Below, one piece after another: positions 17,553 through 26,400 of a stretch of DNA of 44,151 nt. The position numbers and the translations under genes are program-made. This DNA comes from Stenotrophomonas sp. PS02298. GTDB lineage: Bacteria > Pseudomonadota > Gammaproteobacteria > Xanthomonadales > Xanthomonadaceae. Where the stretch lies: assembly GCF_029959445.1 (NCBI RefSeq), contig NZ_JASCOR010000019.1:1-44151 (forward strand). The letters run 5' to 3'. A model generated the notes under the pieces. The model had not been told where the DNA came from, did not search any database, and saw only the letters and a program-made list of their open reading frames with translations. Position 1 is the stretch's first letter. Every line of letters starts with the position of its first letter.

Positions 17553-17650
17553 CCTCCTCAATCCTCTCCTGCGCTGTGCGCAAGGGAGGAGGGCAAGCAA
17601 AGGCAGCCTTGCTCGATCCTCCCCTGCGCTGTGTGTGAGGCAGGAGGCTC
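17553..17650. repeat. Two direct copies of a CCTCYCCTGCGCTG...GGGAGG-type element
   Basis: Units starting ATCCTCTCCTGCGCTGTG at 17561 and ATCCTCCCCTGCGCTGTG at 17616 are repeated at a 55-bp interval. Each can fold because the C-rich start faces a G-rich end. Related C-rich/G-rich elements lie at 32317-32623 and at the right window end. This fills most of the space between lpxL and waaA, which otherwise must hold the waaA promoter. Confidence 0.6.
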
Positions 17651-17726
17651 AGCGAAGGCGGCGCGGCAGCTCGGTTGGCAGCCCTTCGTCTCACGCTGTT
17701 CCGGCGTTCTCCCGTATCCTTCGCCG

Positions 17727-19043
17727 ATGCGTAAGGATCCAGTCGAACTTCTGTTGCGCGGCATTTACTCCGTCGTGCTCTATCTATTGCTGCCCATCAC
17801 CGTGTACCACCTGGTGTGGCGCGGTTTTCGCGTGCGCGAGTACTTCCGACGCTGGGACGAGCGCTATGCCTCCTACCCGGAAAGTGGTGGCCAGCCGCGG
17901 GTCTGGTTGCATGCGGTGTCGGTGGGCGAGGTCAATGCGGCCGCGCCACTGGTCAATGCCTTGCGGGCGCAGCGTCCGGATATCCGTTGGATCATCACCA
18001 CCATCACCCCGACCGGCTCGCAGCGGGTGCGCGCGTTGTGGGGTGATGCGGTCGATCATGTGTATCTGCCCTATGACGTGCCCGGCAGCGTCAGTCGCTT
18101 TCTAGGCCACTTCCAGCCCAGCCTGGCGCTGATCCTGGAGACCGAGCTGTGGCCGAACATGTTGTTCGGTTGTCGTGATCGCGGTATTCCGGTGTACATC
18201 CTCAATGCCCGTCTGTCGGCGCGTTCGCTGAAGGGCTACCGGGCGTTGAAGGCGCTGGTTGGTCGCGCGCTGCGCACGGTCACATGCGTGGCGGCGCAGT
18301 CGCAGGCGGATGCGGAGCGTTTCATCGAGCTGGGTGCATTGCCCGAGCAGGTGCAGGCCTTGGGCAATCTGAAGTTCGATATCCATCCGCCGGACACGAC
18401 GCCGGTGCTGCAGGCATTTCATAAGCACGTGCCAGCGACGCGGCCGATATGGATTGCTGCCAGCACCCACGAAGGTGAAGAACAGGCGGTGATCGAGATC
18501 CACGAGCGCCTGTTGAAGCAACACCCGGATGCCTTGTTGCTGTGGGCGCCGCGACACCCCGAGCGCTTTGCAAAGGTTGAAGCCCTTGCACGCGAGGCGG
18601 GCTGGCGTGTGGCCACGCGCAAGGCGCAGCAATGGCCGGGTGCCGATGCCCAGGTATTCGTGATCGATACCCTGGGTGAGCTGATGGCGTTCTATGCGTG
18701 TGCGCAGGTGGCATTCGTCGGTGGCAGCCTGCAGGCCATTGGCGGGCACAACCTGCTGGAACCGGCGGCGATGGGTACGGCCGCGGTTACCGGCCCGCAC
18801 CTGCATAACTTCGCCGAGATCTCGCGGCGGATGGACGAGGCCGGTGCAGTGTGCATCTGTGCTGATGCGAACGAGGTGGGTGCGGCCGTGTCGCGCCTAT
18901 TGCAGGACGAGGCTGAGCGCGAGCGCATGGTGCAGGCCGGGCGTGCATTGGTTGCCAATGGCCGTGGCGCGCTGGAGCATACGATTGCGTTGATCACGCC
19001 GCAGTTGCCGCCACCCGGCGATATCGCCGCGTCGCAAGGATAA
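17727..19043 (+). CDS. waaA: 3-deoxy-D-manno-octulosonic acid (Kdo) transferase
   Basis: A 438-residue GT30 enzyme of usual length. An N-terminal membrane anchor (IYSVVLYLLLPITVYHLVW) is followed by WLHAVSVGEVNAA, whose Glu is the catalytic base in WaaA/KdtA. Later blocks are ALILETELWPN, AASTHEGEEQAVIEI and FVGGSLQAIGGHNLLEPA, the donor-binding region conserved in all WaaA. It transfers Kdo to lipid IVA on the cytoplasmic side of the inner membrane, the step LpxL needs as acceptor, and lpxL is its divergent neighbour. The reading frame stays open upstream to 17505, but that part is translated repeat DNA, so I chose the ATG at 17727. No strong ribosome site is visible. Confidence 0.93.
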   Translation: MRKDPVELLLRGIYSVVLYLLLPITVYHLVWRGFRVREYFRRWDERYASYPESGGQPRVWLHAVSVGEVNAAAPLVNALRAQRPDIRWIITTITPTGSQRVRALWGDAVDHVYLPYDVPGSVSRFLGHFQPSLALILETELWPNMLFGCRDRGIPVYILNARLSARSLKGYRALKALVGRALRTVTCVAAQSQADAERFIELGALPEQVQALGNLKFDIHPPDTTPVLQAFHKHVPATRPIWIAASTHEGEEQAVIEIHERLLKQHPDALLLWAPRHPERFAKVEALAREAGWRVATRKAQQWPGADAQVFVIDTLGELMAFYACAQVAFVGGSLQAIGGHNLLEPAAMGTAAVTGPHLHNFAEISRRMDEAGAVCICADANEVGAAVSRLLQDEAERERMVQAGRALVANGRGALEHTIALITPQLPPPGDIAASQG

Positions 19044-19068
19044 GTGCAGCGCGCCCCCGGCGCTTGTC

Positions 19069-19168
19069 TGTAGGAGCGGTGTAAGCCGCGAAGCTGACGT
19101 CGTTTGAGACCCAGGTGTAAGTGCATGCCGATGCTGCATCAGCTTCGTGGCTTACGCCTCTCCCACAA
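19069..19168. repeat. Inverted pair of GGGAGCGG...CCGCGAAGC palindromes
   Basis: TAGGAGCGGTGTAAGCCGCG heads the left unit (19069-19094), and the right unit (19141-19168) is its inverted match with a few changes. This is the same element type and orientation as at 8596-8695, again between two converging genes (waaA and tolC). The two units would pair into a long cruciform or mRNA stem. Confidence 0.75.
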
Positions 19169-19225
19169 AGAAGCAATGCTGTGCCGCTTGGATGATGGTG
19201 CTCGCGAGCAGTGTTCCGAAAACAA

Positions 19226-19251
19226 GAAAGGCGGGCCGAAGCCCGCCTTTC
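19226..19251. terminator. Bidirectional intrinsic terminator between waaA and tolC
   Basis: GAAAGGCGGGC and GCCCGCCTTTC form an 11-bp stem with a CGAA loop. On the minus strand the hairpin follows the tolC stop codon by 9 bp and runs into CTTGTTTTC. On the plus strand it can end waaA transcripts. Confidence 0.9.
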
Positions 19252-19260
19252 TGCATCACG

Positions 19261-20619
19261 TTACTGCGCGTTGTTCGGCTGCAGCTTGGCGGCGGCATCC
19301 ACCGTCAGCAGGCGGTTGATGTCCTGGATTTCGCTGATATCCAGATCGCCGATGGCCTGGCTCAACTGCAGGCGGGCCTGCAGGAAGTTGTAGCGCGACG
19401 TTGCGTAGTCCAGCTGGGCCTGGAACAGGGTGCGCTGGTTCTGCACCACGTCCAGCACGGTACGGGTACCGACTTCCAGGCCGACCTGCGAGGCGTCGTA
19501 GGCGCTCTGTGCCGAGACCACGGTCAGGCGACGCGCTTCCACTTCGCTGATACCGGCAACCAGTGCCTGGTAGGCATTGCGGGTGTTGCGGTCGAGGGCA
19601 CGCTTCTGTTGCTCGAAGGTATCCTGGGCGATATCGCGACGGGCCAGCGCCTGACGCACACCGGACTGGGTGGCACCACCGGCGAAGATCGGCACGTTCA
19701 GGGTCAGGCCGATCGAGTTGGTGGTGGCGTCCGGAGCGACAGAGCCGCTACCAGTGGTGTCACCCCAACGCGCGCTCTTGCCCCAGCTGCCGCCCAATGA
19801 CAGGGTCGGGTAGTGGCCGCCACGGGCGGAGGAGACGTTGGACTCTGCGGCGCTGACCTGCAGTTCCTGCGCCTTCAGCGCCGGGTTGCGCGAGACCGCA
19901 TCGGCGACCAGCTGGTCGACATTGCCGCGGTTGGCCGGCACTTCCGGGCGGAAGTCGGCCGGCAGACCGCGCAGGTCGCGCACCGGCTGGCCGGTCAGCT
20001 CGGTCAACGCCTGGTAGGCGTCTTCCAGTGCATTGCGGGTGATGATGGTATTGGCACGTGCCTGATCGTACTGGGCACGGGCTTCGTGCATGTCGGTGAT
20101 CGGTGCCAGGCCCACTTCCAGACGCTTGTCGGCATAGTCGAACTGCTTCTTGGCAGCGGCTTCGTTGGTCTCGGCAGCGGTCAGCGATTCAATGCCGACC
20201 AACACGTTGAAGTAGGTGGTCGCAGTACGCACCACCAGTTCGTCGTTGGCCGATTCCAAGGTGAAGTCGGCGGCCTTGCTGACATCGCGCTGCGCGCGCA
20301 GGTTGGCGAACTGGCTCCAGTTGAACAGGGTCTGGCTGCCGTTGATGCCGTAGTTGCGGGTCTTGGAGGTGGAGCTGCCGCTGATGTCGTCGTAGCTGGT
20401 GCGGGTACGGTTCAAGGATGCCTCACCGCCGATCTGCGGCAGCAGCGCAGCGCGTGCCTGCACCTGGCCTTCCTTGTCGAACAGGCGCGTGGATTCAGCC
20501 GCAGCCAGCTGCGTGTCACCGTTGCGGGCCATTTCGTAGACCTGCAACAGGTCGGCGGCATGGGAAGTCAGCGGAGTGAGAGCGACTGCCAGCGCAAGGG
20601 TGAGGGATCGGCGGATCAT
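19261..20619 (-). CDS. tolC: TolC-family outer membrane efflux protein (TolCSm)
   Basis: A 452-residue outer-membrane channel subunit. It has a signal peptide (cleavage after TPLTSHA) and two repeated OEP halves, each with long coiled-coil helices. Visible landmarks are GINGSQTLFNWSQFANL in the first half, then GLTLNVPIFAGGATQSGV and EVGTRTVLDVVQNQRTLF in the second. The trimer would form the outer-membrane and periplasmic duct of tripartite efflux and type I export. AAGGAAG precedes the ATG at 20619 by 5 bases; the frame is open further upstream but through the pcm gene. Gene order tolC-pcm-TetR with a divergent MFP-RND pair matches the SmeOP-TolCSm cluster described in S. maltophilia. Confidence 0.93.
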   Translation of the reverse strand: MIRRSLTLALAVALTPLTSHAADLLQVYEMARNGDTQLAAAESTRLFDKEGQVQARAALLPQIGGEASLNRTRTSYDDISGSSTSKTRNYGINGSQTLFNWSQFANLRAQRDVSKAADFTLESANDELVVRTATTYFNVLVGIESLTAAETNEAAAKKQFDYADKRLEVGLAPITDMHEARAQYDQARANTIITRNALEDAYQALTELTGQPVRDLRGLPADFRPEVPANRGNVDQLVADAVSRNPALKAQELQVSAAESNVSSARGGHYPTLSLGGSWGKSARWGDTTGSGSVAPDATTNSIGLTLNVPIFAGGATQSGVRQALARRDIAQDTFEQQKRALDRNTRNAYQALVAGISEVEARRLTVVSAQSAYDASQVGLEVGTRTVLDVVQNQRTLFQAQLDYATSRYNFLQARLQLSQAIGDLDISEIQDINRLLTVDAAAKLQPNNAQ

Positions 20620-20639
20620 TGCGGCTTCCTTGGACGGTT

Positions 20640-21287
20640 TTAGAGTTGGAATTGCGGTGCGGGCGCAGCGCCCTGCAGATAATCGAGATCGGTTTCGAAC
20701 AGCGAGGCAATGCTGCCGTCGGCCTGGACCAGCACCGCTTCCATCACCGGCGAGACGCCGCGGATGGCAAACAGGCGGCCGCCGCTGCGCAGCAGCTTCA
20801 GCAGTTCCACCGGAACGGTTTCTACCGCACCGGTGATGCAGATGGCGTCGAACTGACGCTGGCTCTGCCAATTCAGGCCATCGGCCACTTCAATGCGGAC
20901 ATTGCTGCCCAGCTTGGCGGCGTCCAGGTTCTGGCGGGCACGCTCGGCCAGTTCTGGCTGGATTTCCAGGCTCAGCACTTCGCGGGCCAGCTGGCCCATG
21001 CAGGCGCTCAGGAAGCCGCTGCCGGTGCCGATTTCCAGCACTTCGTCGGTCGGCTGCAGATCCAGCGCCTGCAAGGTACGGCCTTCGATGACCGGCTTCA
21101 TCATCTTCTGGCCATGGCCCAGTGGCAGCTCGATATCGGCATAGGCCAGGGCACGGTGCGATTCGGCGACGAAGGCTTCACGCGGCAGGCGGGCCAGCAC
21201 GTCCAGCACGCGGACCTCCAGCACATCCCAGGGCCGGATCTGCTGTTCAACCATCATTTCGCGGACGTGGGAGTAATCGATCGTCAT
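20640..21287 (-). CDS. pcm: Protein-L-isoaspartate O-methyltransferase family protein
   Basis: A 215-residue class I SAM methyltransferase with motif I at VLEIGTGSGFLSA, preceded by the PCMT-type N-terminal domain (MVEQQIRPWDVLEVRVLDVL). Classical Pcm enzymes repair isoaspartyl residues. Where they carry the active-site block with ISQP, this protein reads GHGQKMMKPVIEG, so the serine is missing and true repair activity is doubtful. I chose the ATG at 21287, as the 12 residues upstream look like untranslated leader. The gene lies 20 bp before tolC and is probably cotranscribed. The symbol follows the pcm named in the S. maltophilia SmeOP-TolCSm cluster. Confidence 0.82.
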   Translation of the reverse strand: MTIDYSHVREMMVEQQIRPWDVLEVRVLDVLARLPREAFVAESHRALAYADIELPLGHGQKMMKPVIEGRTLQALDLQPTDEVLEIGTGSGFLSACMGQLAREVLSLEIQPELAERARQNLDAAKLGSNVRIEVADGLNWQSQRQFDAICITGAVETVPVELLKLLRSGGRLFAIRGVSPVMEAVLVQADGSIASLFETDLDYLQGAAPAPQFQL

Positions 21288-21412
21288 GGGAAGCTCATCA
21301 TTCCAGCGCAGTGGGCCGGCCATTTTACCGGTTACCAGGCATAAAGTACGGACTGAACATTGCGGGGACAGCGGCGCCCGACGCAGTGCCGGAAGTCATT
21401 CGGACCACCGGT

Positions 21413-22087
21413 TCATTCAGGTTTCTGGCGCGGTTCATACGCCCGCAGGAAAAAATCGACGCTGGCGGCGATATGGGCGTCGGCATCGAGCTCGTCCGGG
21501 GCAGCGCACAGGCCACACATCATATGCGTATGGACCTCGCCCTTGATCAGGCAGAAAAACTGGCGCGCGGCCAGGGCCAGGTCGTCGATCTCCAGCTGGC
21601 CACGGACGACGCGCGCGCCGAGGAACTCGGCCAGCGCGGTTTCGGTACGGGCCGGACCGGCCTGCCAGAACATCTGGCGGACATGGTCGTCGGTATCCGT
21701 GGTCATCATCATGCGCTGGGTGGCAATGGCTGCATCGCTGCTGATCAAGCCAAAAAACGCATGGCCGATGCCCAGCAGCTGGCCATGCAGCGGTGCCTCG
21801 TTGTCGGTGATGAACAGCTCGTCGGGCATCATTTCCACGCACTTGGCCTGGATTGCCTCACTGAACAAGGTGTCCTTGTCGCCGAAATGGCTGTAGACCG
21901 TGAGTTTGGAGACGCTGGCGCGGGCAGCGATTTCGTCCATGCTGACGCCGTTGAAACCCTGCTCGATGAACAACTCCTTGGCCGCGTCCAGGATGGCCGC
22001 GCGCTTGCCCAGGTCCTTGGGACGACCCGGGCCTGAGCTGCGTGGCGCCGCTGCCGCGGACGCTGGGGAGGGTTTTCTCGGAGACAT
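21413..22087 (-). CDS. smeRo: TetR/AcrR-family regulator of the SmeOP-TolC pump (SmeRo)
   Basis: A 224-residue regulator. A basic, low-complexity N-terminus (to about residue 24) precedes the TetR HTH: AAILDAAKELFIEQGFNGVSMDEIAARASVSKLTVYSHFGDKDTLF, cut here at usual family boundaries (residues about 30-75). The C-terminal domain resembles the AefR-type ligand-binding fold. It faces smeO across a 106-bp region with a 10-bp palindrome, the normal layout for a TetR repressor of a divergent RND pump. The name follows the smeRo gene of the S. maltophilia SmeOP-TolCSm cluster, by gene order and family. A 125-bp gap separates it from pcm. Confidence 0.85.
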   Translation of the reverse strand: MSPRKPSPASAAAAPRSSGPGRPKDLGKRAAILDAAKELFIEQGFNGVSMDEIAARASVSKLTVYSHFGDKDTLFSEAIQAKCVEMMPDELFITDNEAPLHGQLLGIGHAFFGLISSDAAIATQRMMMTTDTDDHVRQMFWQAGPARTETALAEFLGARVVRGQLEIDDLALAARQFFCLIKGEVHTHMMCGLCAAPDELDADAHIAASVDFFLRAYEPRQKPE

Positions 22088-22090
22088 CAG

Positions 22091-22130
22091 GTAATACTAG
22101 ACCAGCTGGTTCGATATTTATACTATACCG
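22091..22130. promoter_or_regulatory. smeRo-smeO divergent promoter region with candidate operator
   Basis: ACCAGCTGGT at 22101-22110 is a perfect 10-bp palindrome within ACTAGACCAGCTGGTTCGAT, a sequence type common in TetR operators (ACTAGACC half-site). AT-rich tracts TAATACT at 22092-22098 and TATTTATACTATAC at 22115-22128 could supply -10 elements in the two directions. Exact transcription starts cannot be read. Confidence 0.45.
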
Positions 22131-22193
22131 ACGCGTTTAGTAATGGCGGTGAAATCACGCCATCTCTCTCCCCTTGCGTTCGCGACCCTACTT

Positions 22194-23327
22194 ATGAACA
22201 CCCTGCGCTGGATTGGTTGTTGCCTGTTCTTGCCCTTGCTTGTTGCCTGCGGCAAGCCCGAAACCGCCGCTGTACCCGCCGTGCCCGTGCTGGTGGAGCA
22301 CCCATCCGGCAATGGCGGGATGGCAATCAGTGCCTATCCTGGCGAAGTGCGGGCCCGCGAGGAAACCGCGCTGTCGTTCCGTGTTGGCGGCAAGCTGCTG
22401 CGGCGTGAGGTCGACGCCGGCCAGCGGGTGAGCAAGGGCCAGTTGCTCGCCGAACTTGATGTTGCCGACTACAACCTGCAGGCGCGCGCGGCGCAGGCAC
22501 AGTTTGCTGCCGCCGAGGCCGATCTGGTGCGTGCCCGCGATGAGCACAAACGCTATCAAACGCTGGCCAGCCAGCAGCTGGTCAGCCAGTCGGCGCTGGA
22601 TGCGCAGACCGCTGCACTTAAGGCTGCCCAAGGCCAGGCCGACGCGGCGCGGGCCAACCTCGATGTCGCGCGCAACCAGTCCGGCTACGCCCAGTTGCAT
22701 GCTCCGGAAGACGGCATGATCGCCACCCGCGAGGCCGAGGCCGGGCAGGTGGTCGCTGCCGGCCAGACCATTTACACGATGGCTGCCGATGGCGCGCGCG
22801 AAGTTGCCATCGCGTTGCCGGAAAGTGCTATCCGTGATTTCAGCGTTGGCCAGGCGGTCGAGGTCGAATTGTGGAACCAGGAGGGCAAGCGCCTGTCGGG
22901 CAGCATCCGTGAGATCGCCGCCGCTGCCGATCCGCAGGCGCGTACCTATGCTGCGCGGGTCAGTCTGGCTGCCGATGCATTGGATACGGTTGAACTGGGC
23001 CAGAGCGCGCGGGTTTTCATCGCCCACGGCAAGCACGGCGTGATGAGCGTGCCGCTGGCCGCGGTGCAGGCGGGCAAGCAGCCGCAGCAGACCAGCGTGT
23101 GGGTGGTGAACCCGGCCGATGGCAAGCTGCAGGCGCGTACGGTGACGCTGGGCGCCTATGGCCCGGAGAGCGTGCCGGTGTTGTCGGGGTTGAAGGCTGA
23201 GGATTGGGTGGTTGCCGCTGGCGGCCATCTGCTGCGCGAGGGCCAGCCGGTGACGGCCGTGGATCGCAGCAACCGGCCCATCGAACTTGGCGCACCGAAG
23301 AAGGCTGCGTCGGAGGGCTCGCGATGA
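22194..23327 (+). CDS. smeO: RND efflux periplasmic adaptor lipoprotein (SmeO)
   Basis: A 377-residue membrane fusion protein. A lipoprotein signal with lipobox LVACGK places it on the periplasmic face of the inner membrane. The first lipoyl half (ALSFRVGGKLLRREVDAGQRV), a hairpin coiled coil rich in Ala and Gln (about residues 90-165), the second lipoyl half (QLHAPEDGMIATREAEAGQVV), and beta-barrel and membrane-proximal domains follow in order. I chose the ATG at 22194 because it opens directly into the signal peptide. An in-frame ATG at 22143 adds 17 non-signal-like residues. The stop codon overlaps the start of a 44-codon frame leading into smeP. Confidence 0.92.
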   Translation: MNTLRWIGCCLFLPLLVACGKPETAAVPAVPVLVEHPSGNGGMAISAYPGEVRAREETALSFRVGGKLLRREVDAGQRVSKGQLLAELDVADYNLQARAAQAQFAAAEADLVRARDEHKRYQTLASQQLVSQSALDAQTAALKAAQGQADAARANLDVARNQSGYAQLHAPEDGMIATREAEAGQVVAAGQTIYTMAADGAREVAIALPESAIRDFSVGQAVEVELWNQEGKRLSGSIREIAAAADPQARTYAARVSLAADALDTVELGQSARVFIAHGKHGVMSVPLAAVQAGKQPQQTSVWVVNPADGKLQARTVTLGAYGPESVPVLSGLKAEDWVVAAGGHLLREGQPVTAVDRSNRPIELGAPKKAASEGSR

Positions 23328-23458
23328 GCCTGTCGAAATCTCATATGTGCGACACCTTCGCCCTTCCCCCGGCGGGGGAAGGGAACGGGATGGGGGCTGA
23401 CGCTCGCGGCAATGCCGAGCGGCGCTGGATCCGCGCTGAAAAGGGGAGTGAGGCGTGA
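23324..23458 (+). CDS. Micro-ORF exactly bridging smeO and smeP
   Basis: A 44-residue frame whose ATG overlaps the smeO stop codon (ATGA) and whose TGA overlaps the smeP start codon (GTGA). It begins MSLSKSHMCDTF and ends RRWIRAEKGSEA. The middle (LPPAGEGNGMG) is translated from a palindromic repeat. No homologue is recognised. It may simply keep ribosomes moving from smeO to smeP across a repeat insertion, with no function for the peptide itself. AGGGGAG before its end also serves as the smeP ribosome site. Confidence 0.4.
   Translation: MSLSKSHMCDTFALPPAGEGNGMGADARGNAERRWIRAEKGSEA
23361..23383. repeat. Palindromic repeat inside the smeO-smeP junction
   Basis: CCCTTCCCCC and GGGGGAAGGG form a perfect 10-bp stem with a 3-base loop (GGC). 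The sequence looks like one of the intergenic palindromes common in Xanthomonadaceae. In the mRNA it would be a strong hairpin between the two pump genes. Confidence 0.7.
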
Positions 23459-26400
23459 AACGCTTCAACCTCTCCGAATGGGCGCTCGGTAATCGCCCGC
23501 TGGTGTTGTTCATGATGATCGCGATGGCGATCATCGGTGCCTGGTCGTACAAGCACCTTGGCCAATCCGAAGATCCGCCGTTCACCTTCAAGGCGATGGT
23601 GGTGCAGACCATGTGGCCCGGCGCCACCGCCGAGCAGGTGTCCAAGCAGGTCACCGAGCCGATTGAAAAAGCGCTGATGAACACCGGCGAGTTCGAGTTC
23701 ATCCAGGCCTATTCGCGCCCGGGCGAGTCGCAGGTGATCTTCATGGCACGCGACTCGATGCCGTCCAAGGACGTGCCCGAGCTGTTCTACCAGGTGCGCA
23801 AGAAGGTCGGCGACATCCACTCGCAGTTGCCGGCGGAAGTGATCGGGCCGTTCTTCAACGACGAGTTCGGCGACACCTTCGGCAACATCTACGCGTTGAC
23901 CGGCAAGGGCTTCGACTATGCGTTGATGCGCGATTACGCCGACCGCATCCAGCTGCAGCTGCAGCGCGTGGATGACGTGGGCAAGGTGGAGCTGATCGGC
24001 CTGCAGGACGAAAAGGTGTGGATCCAGCTGTCCAACACCAAGCTGGCCACGCTGGGCGTGTCGATGCAGCAGGTGCAGCAGGCGCTGGCGCAGCAGAATG
24101 CGGTGGCTCCGGCCAGCTGGTTCGAGACCCCGACCGATCGCGTGCAGCTGCGCGTGACCGGTCAGTTCACTTCCGTCGAGGACATCCGCAACTTCCCGAT
24201 CCAGGCCGGTGAACGTACCGTGCGCCTGGGTGATATCGCCGAGGTGAAGCGCGGCTTCGCCGATCCGGCCTCGGCCAAGATGCGCTTCATGGGCGAGGAC
24301 GCCATCGGCATTGCGGTGGCGATGAAGGGCGGTGGCGACATCCTCAAACTGGGCAAGACGCTGGACAGCGAGTTCGAGCAGCTGCAGAAGACGCTGCCGG
24401 CCGGCATGCAGCTGCGCAAGGTCTCCGACCAGCCGCATGCGGTGAAGGAATCGGTGGGTGAGTTCGTCAAGGTGCTGACCGAAGCAGTCGTGATCGTGCT
24501 GCTGGTGAGCTTCTTCTCGCTGGGTTGGCGCACCGGCCTGGTGGTGGCGGTGTCGATCCCGCTGGTGCTGGCGATGACCTTCTTCGTCATGCACCAGTTC
24601 GATATCGGCCTGCACAAGATTTCGCTGGGCGCGCTGGTGCTGGCGCTGGGCCTGCTGGTGGACGACGCGATCATCGCGGTGGAGATGATGGCCACCAAGA
24701 TGGAGCAGGGCTATGACCGCCTGCGCGCGGCCAGCTTTGCCTGGACATCCACCGCCTTCCCGATGTTGACCGGCACCTTGATCACCGCGGCCGGCTTCCT
24801 GCCGATTGCCACGGCGGCGTCCAGTACCGGTGAATACACGCGTTCCCTGTTCCAGGTGGTGACGATCGCGCTGGTGGTGTCGTGGATTGCCGCGGTGCTG
24901 TTCATCCCCTACCTGGGCGACAAGATGCTGCCGGACCTGCACAACCCGCAGCCGCCCAGGCCGGGCAGCATCGCCGGCCGCTGGCGCGCCATGCGCCTGC
25001 GCTGGGCCGACCGTAATCCGGCGCTGGCCAACGTGATCAAGCCCAAGGAACTGGCGCACGACCACGATCCGTACAAGAGCGCGTTCTACCAGCGTTTCCG
25101 CGGCTTCCTGGATGCCTGCCTGCGTCGTCGCTGGCTGGTGATCCTGGCCACTGCCGGCCTGTTCGTGTTCTCGCTGGTGATCTTCCGCTTCGTGCCGCAG
25201 CAGTTCTTCCCGGATTCAACCCGGCCGGAATTGATGGTGGATATCGAATTGGCCGAAGGCGCGTCCCTGACTGCCACCCAGGCACAGGCGCAGAAGTTCG
25301 AAGCGCTGATCAAGGGGCACAAGGGCGTGGCCAACTTCGTCGGCTATGTCGGCAACGGTTCGCCGCGCTTCTACCTGCCGTTGGACCAGCAACTGCCGGC
25401 CACCAACTTCGCCCAGTACGTGGTACTGGCCGAGGACACCAAGGCGCGCGAGGAGCTGCGTGATTGGCTGCTGAAAGAGGTGGTGCCGAAGTTCGGTGAT
25501 GTGCAGCTGCGTGTGACCCGGCTGGAGAACGGCCCGCCGGTTGGCTACCCGGTGCAGTTCCGTATTTCCGGCGAGCATATCGAGCGGGTGCAGGCTATTG
25601 CTGCGCAGGTGGCGGAGAAGGTGCGGCAGAATCCGCATACCACCAACGTCAACCTCAACTGGAGCGAGCCGAGCAAGGTGGTGCGCTTGGTCGTGGACCA
25701 GGACCGCGCCCGCGTATTGGGCGTGAGCAGCGCGCAGCTGGCGCAGTTCCTGACCAGTTCGCTGTCGGGCATGAGCGTGAGCACCTACCGCGAAGGCAAC
25801 CGCCAGATCGGCATGTTGCTGCGTGGTCCGGATGACGAACGCGCGCGCCTGGACATGCTGGGCAGCCTGGCCATTCCGACCGCCAGCGGCAAATCGGTGT
25901 CGCTGTCGCAGGTGGCCAAACTGGAATATGCCTTCGAAGACGGCATCATCTGGCACCGCGACCGCCTGCCGACCGTCACCGTGCGTGCCGATATCGGCGA
26001 CAGCATGCTACCGGTGGGCGTGGTCGAGCAGATCGTGCCGACCTTGAGTGAAATCCGCGACGCCATGCCCAGCGGCTACCTGCTGGAAACCGGTGGCACC
26101 GTGGAAGACTCGGCACGCGGCCAGGATTCGATCAAGGCCGGCATGCCGCTGTTCCTGGTGGTGGTGGCGACCTTGCTGATGGTGCAGCTGCGCAGCTTCT
26201 CGCGGGCGGCGATGGTGTTCATCACCGCGCCGCTGGGCATCATCGGCGCCACCTGGTTCCTGCTGCTGTTCCAGGCCCCGTTCGGCTTCGTGGCGATGCT
26301 GGGCACGATTGCCCTGGCCGGCATGATCATGCGCAACTCGGTGATCCTGATCGACCAGATCCAGCAGGACATCGACGCCGGCCACGACCGTTGGCACGCC

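Noticed and set aside
23341..25065. A 574-codon His/Gln-rich open frame on the minus strand.
   Set aside because: It is antisense to smeP, and its odd composition is what reverse reading of RND codons gives.
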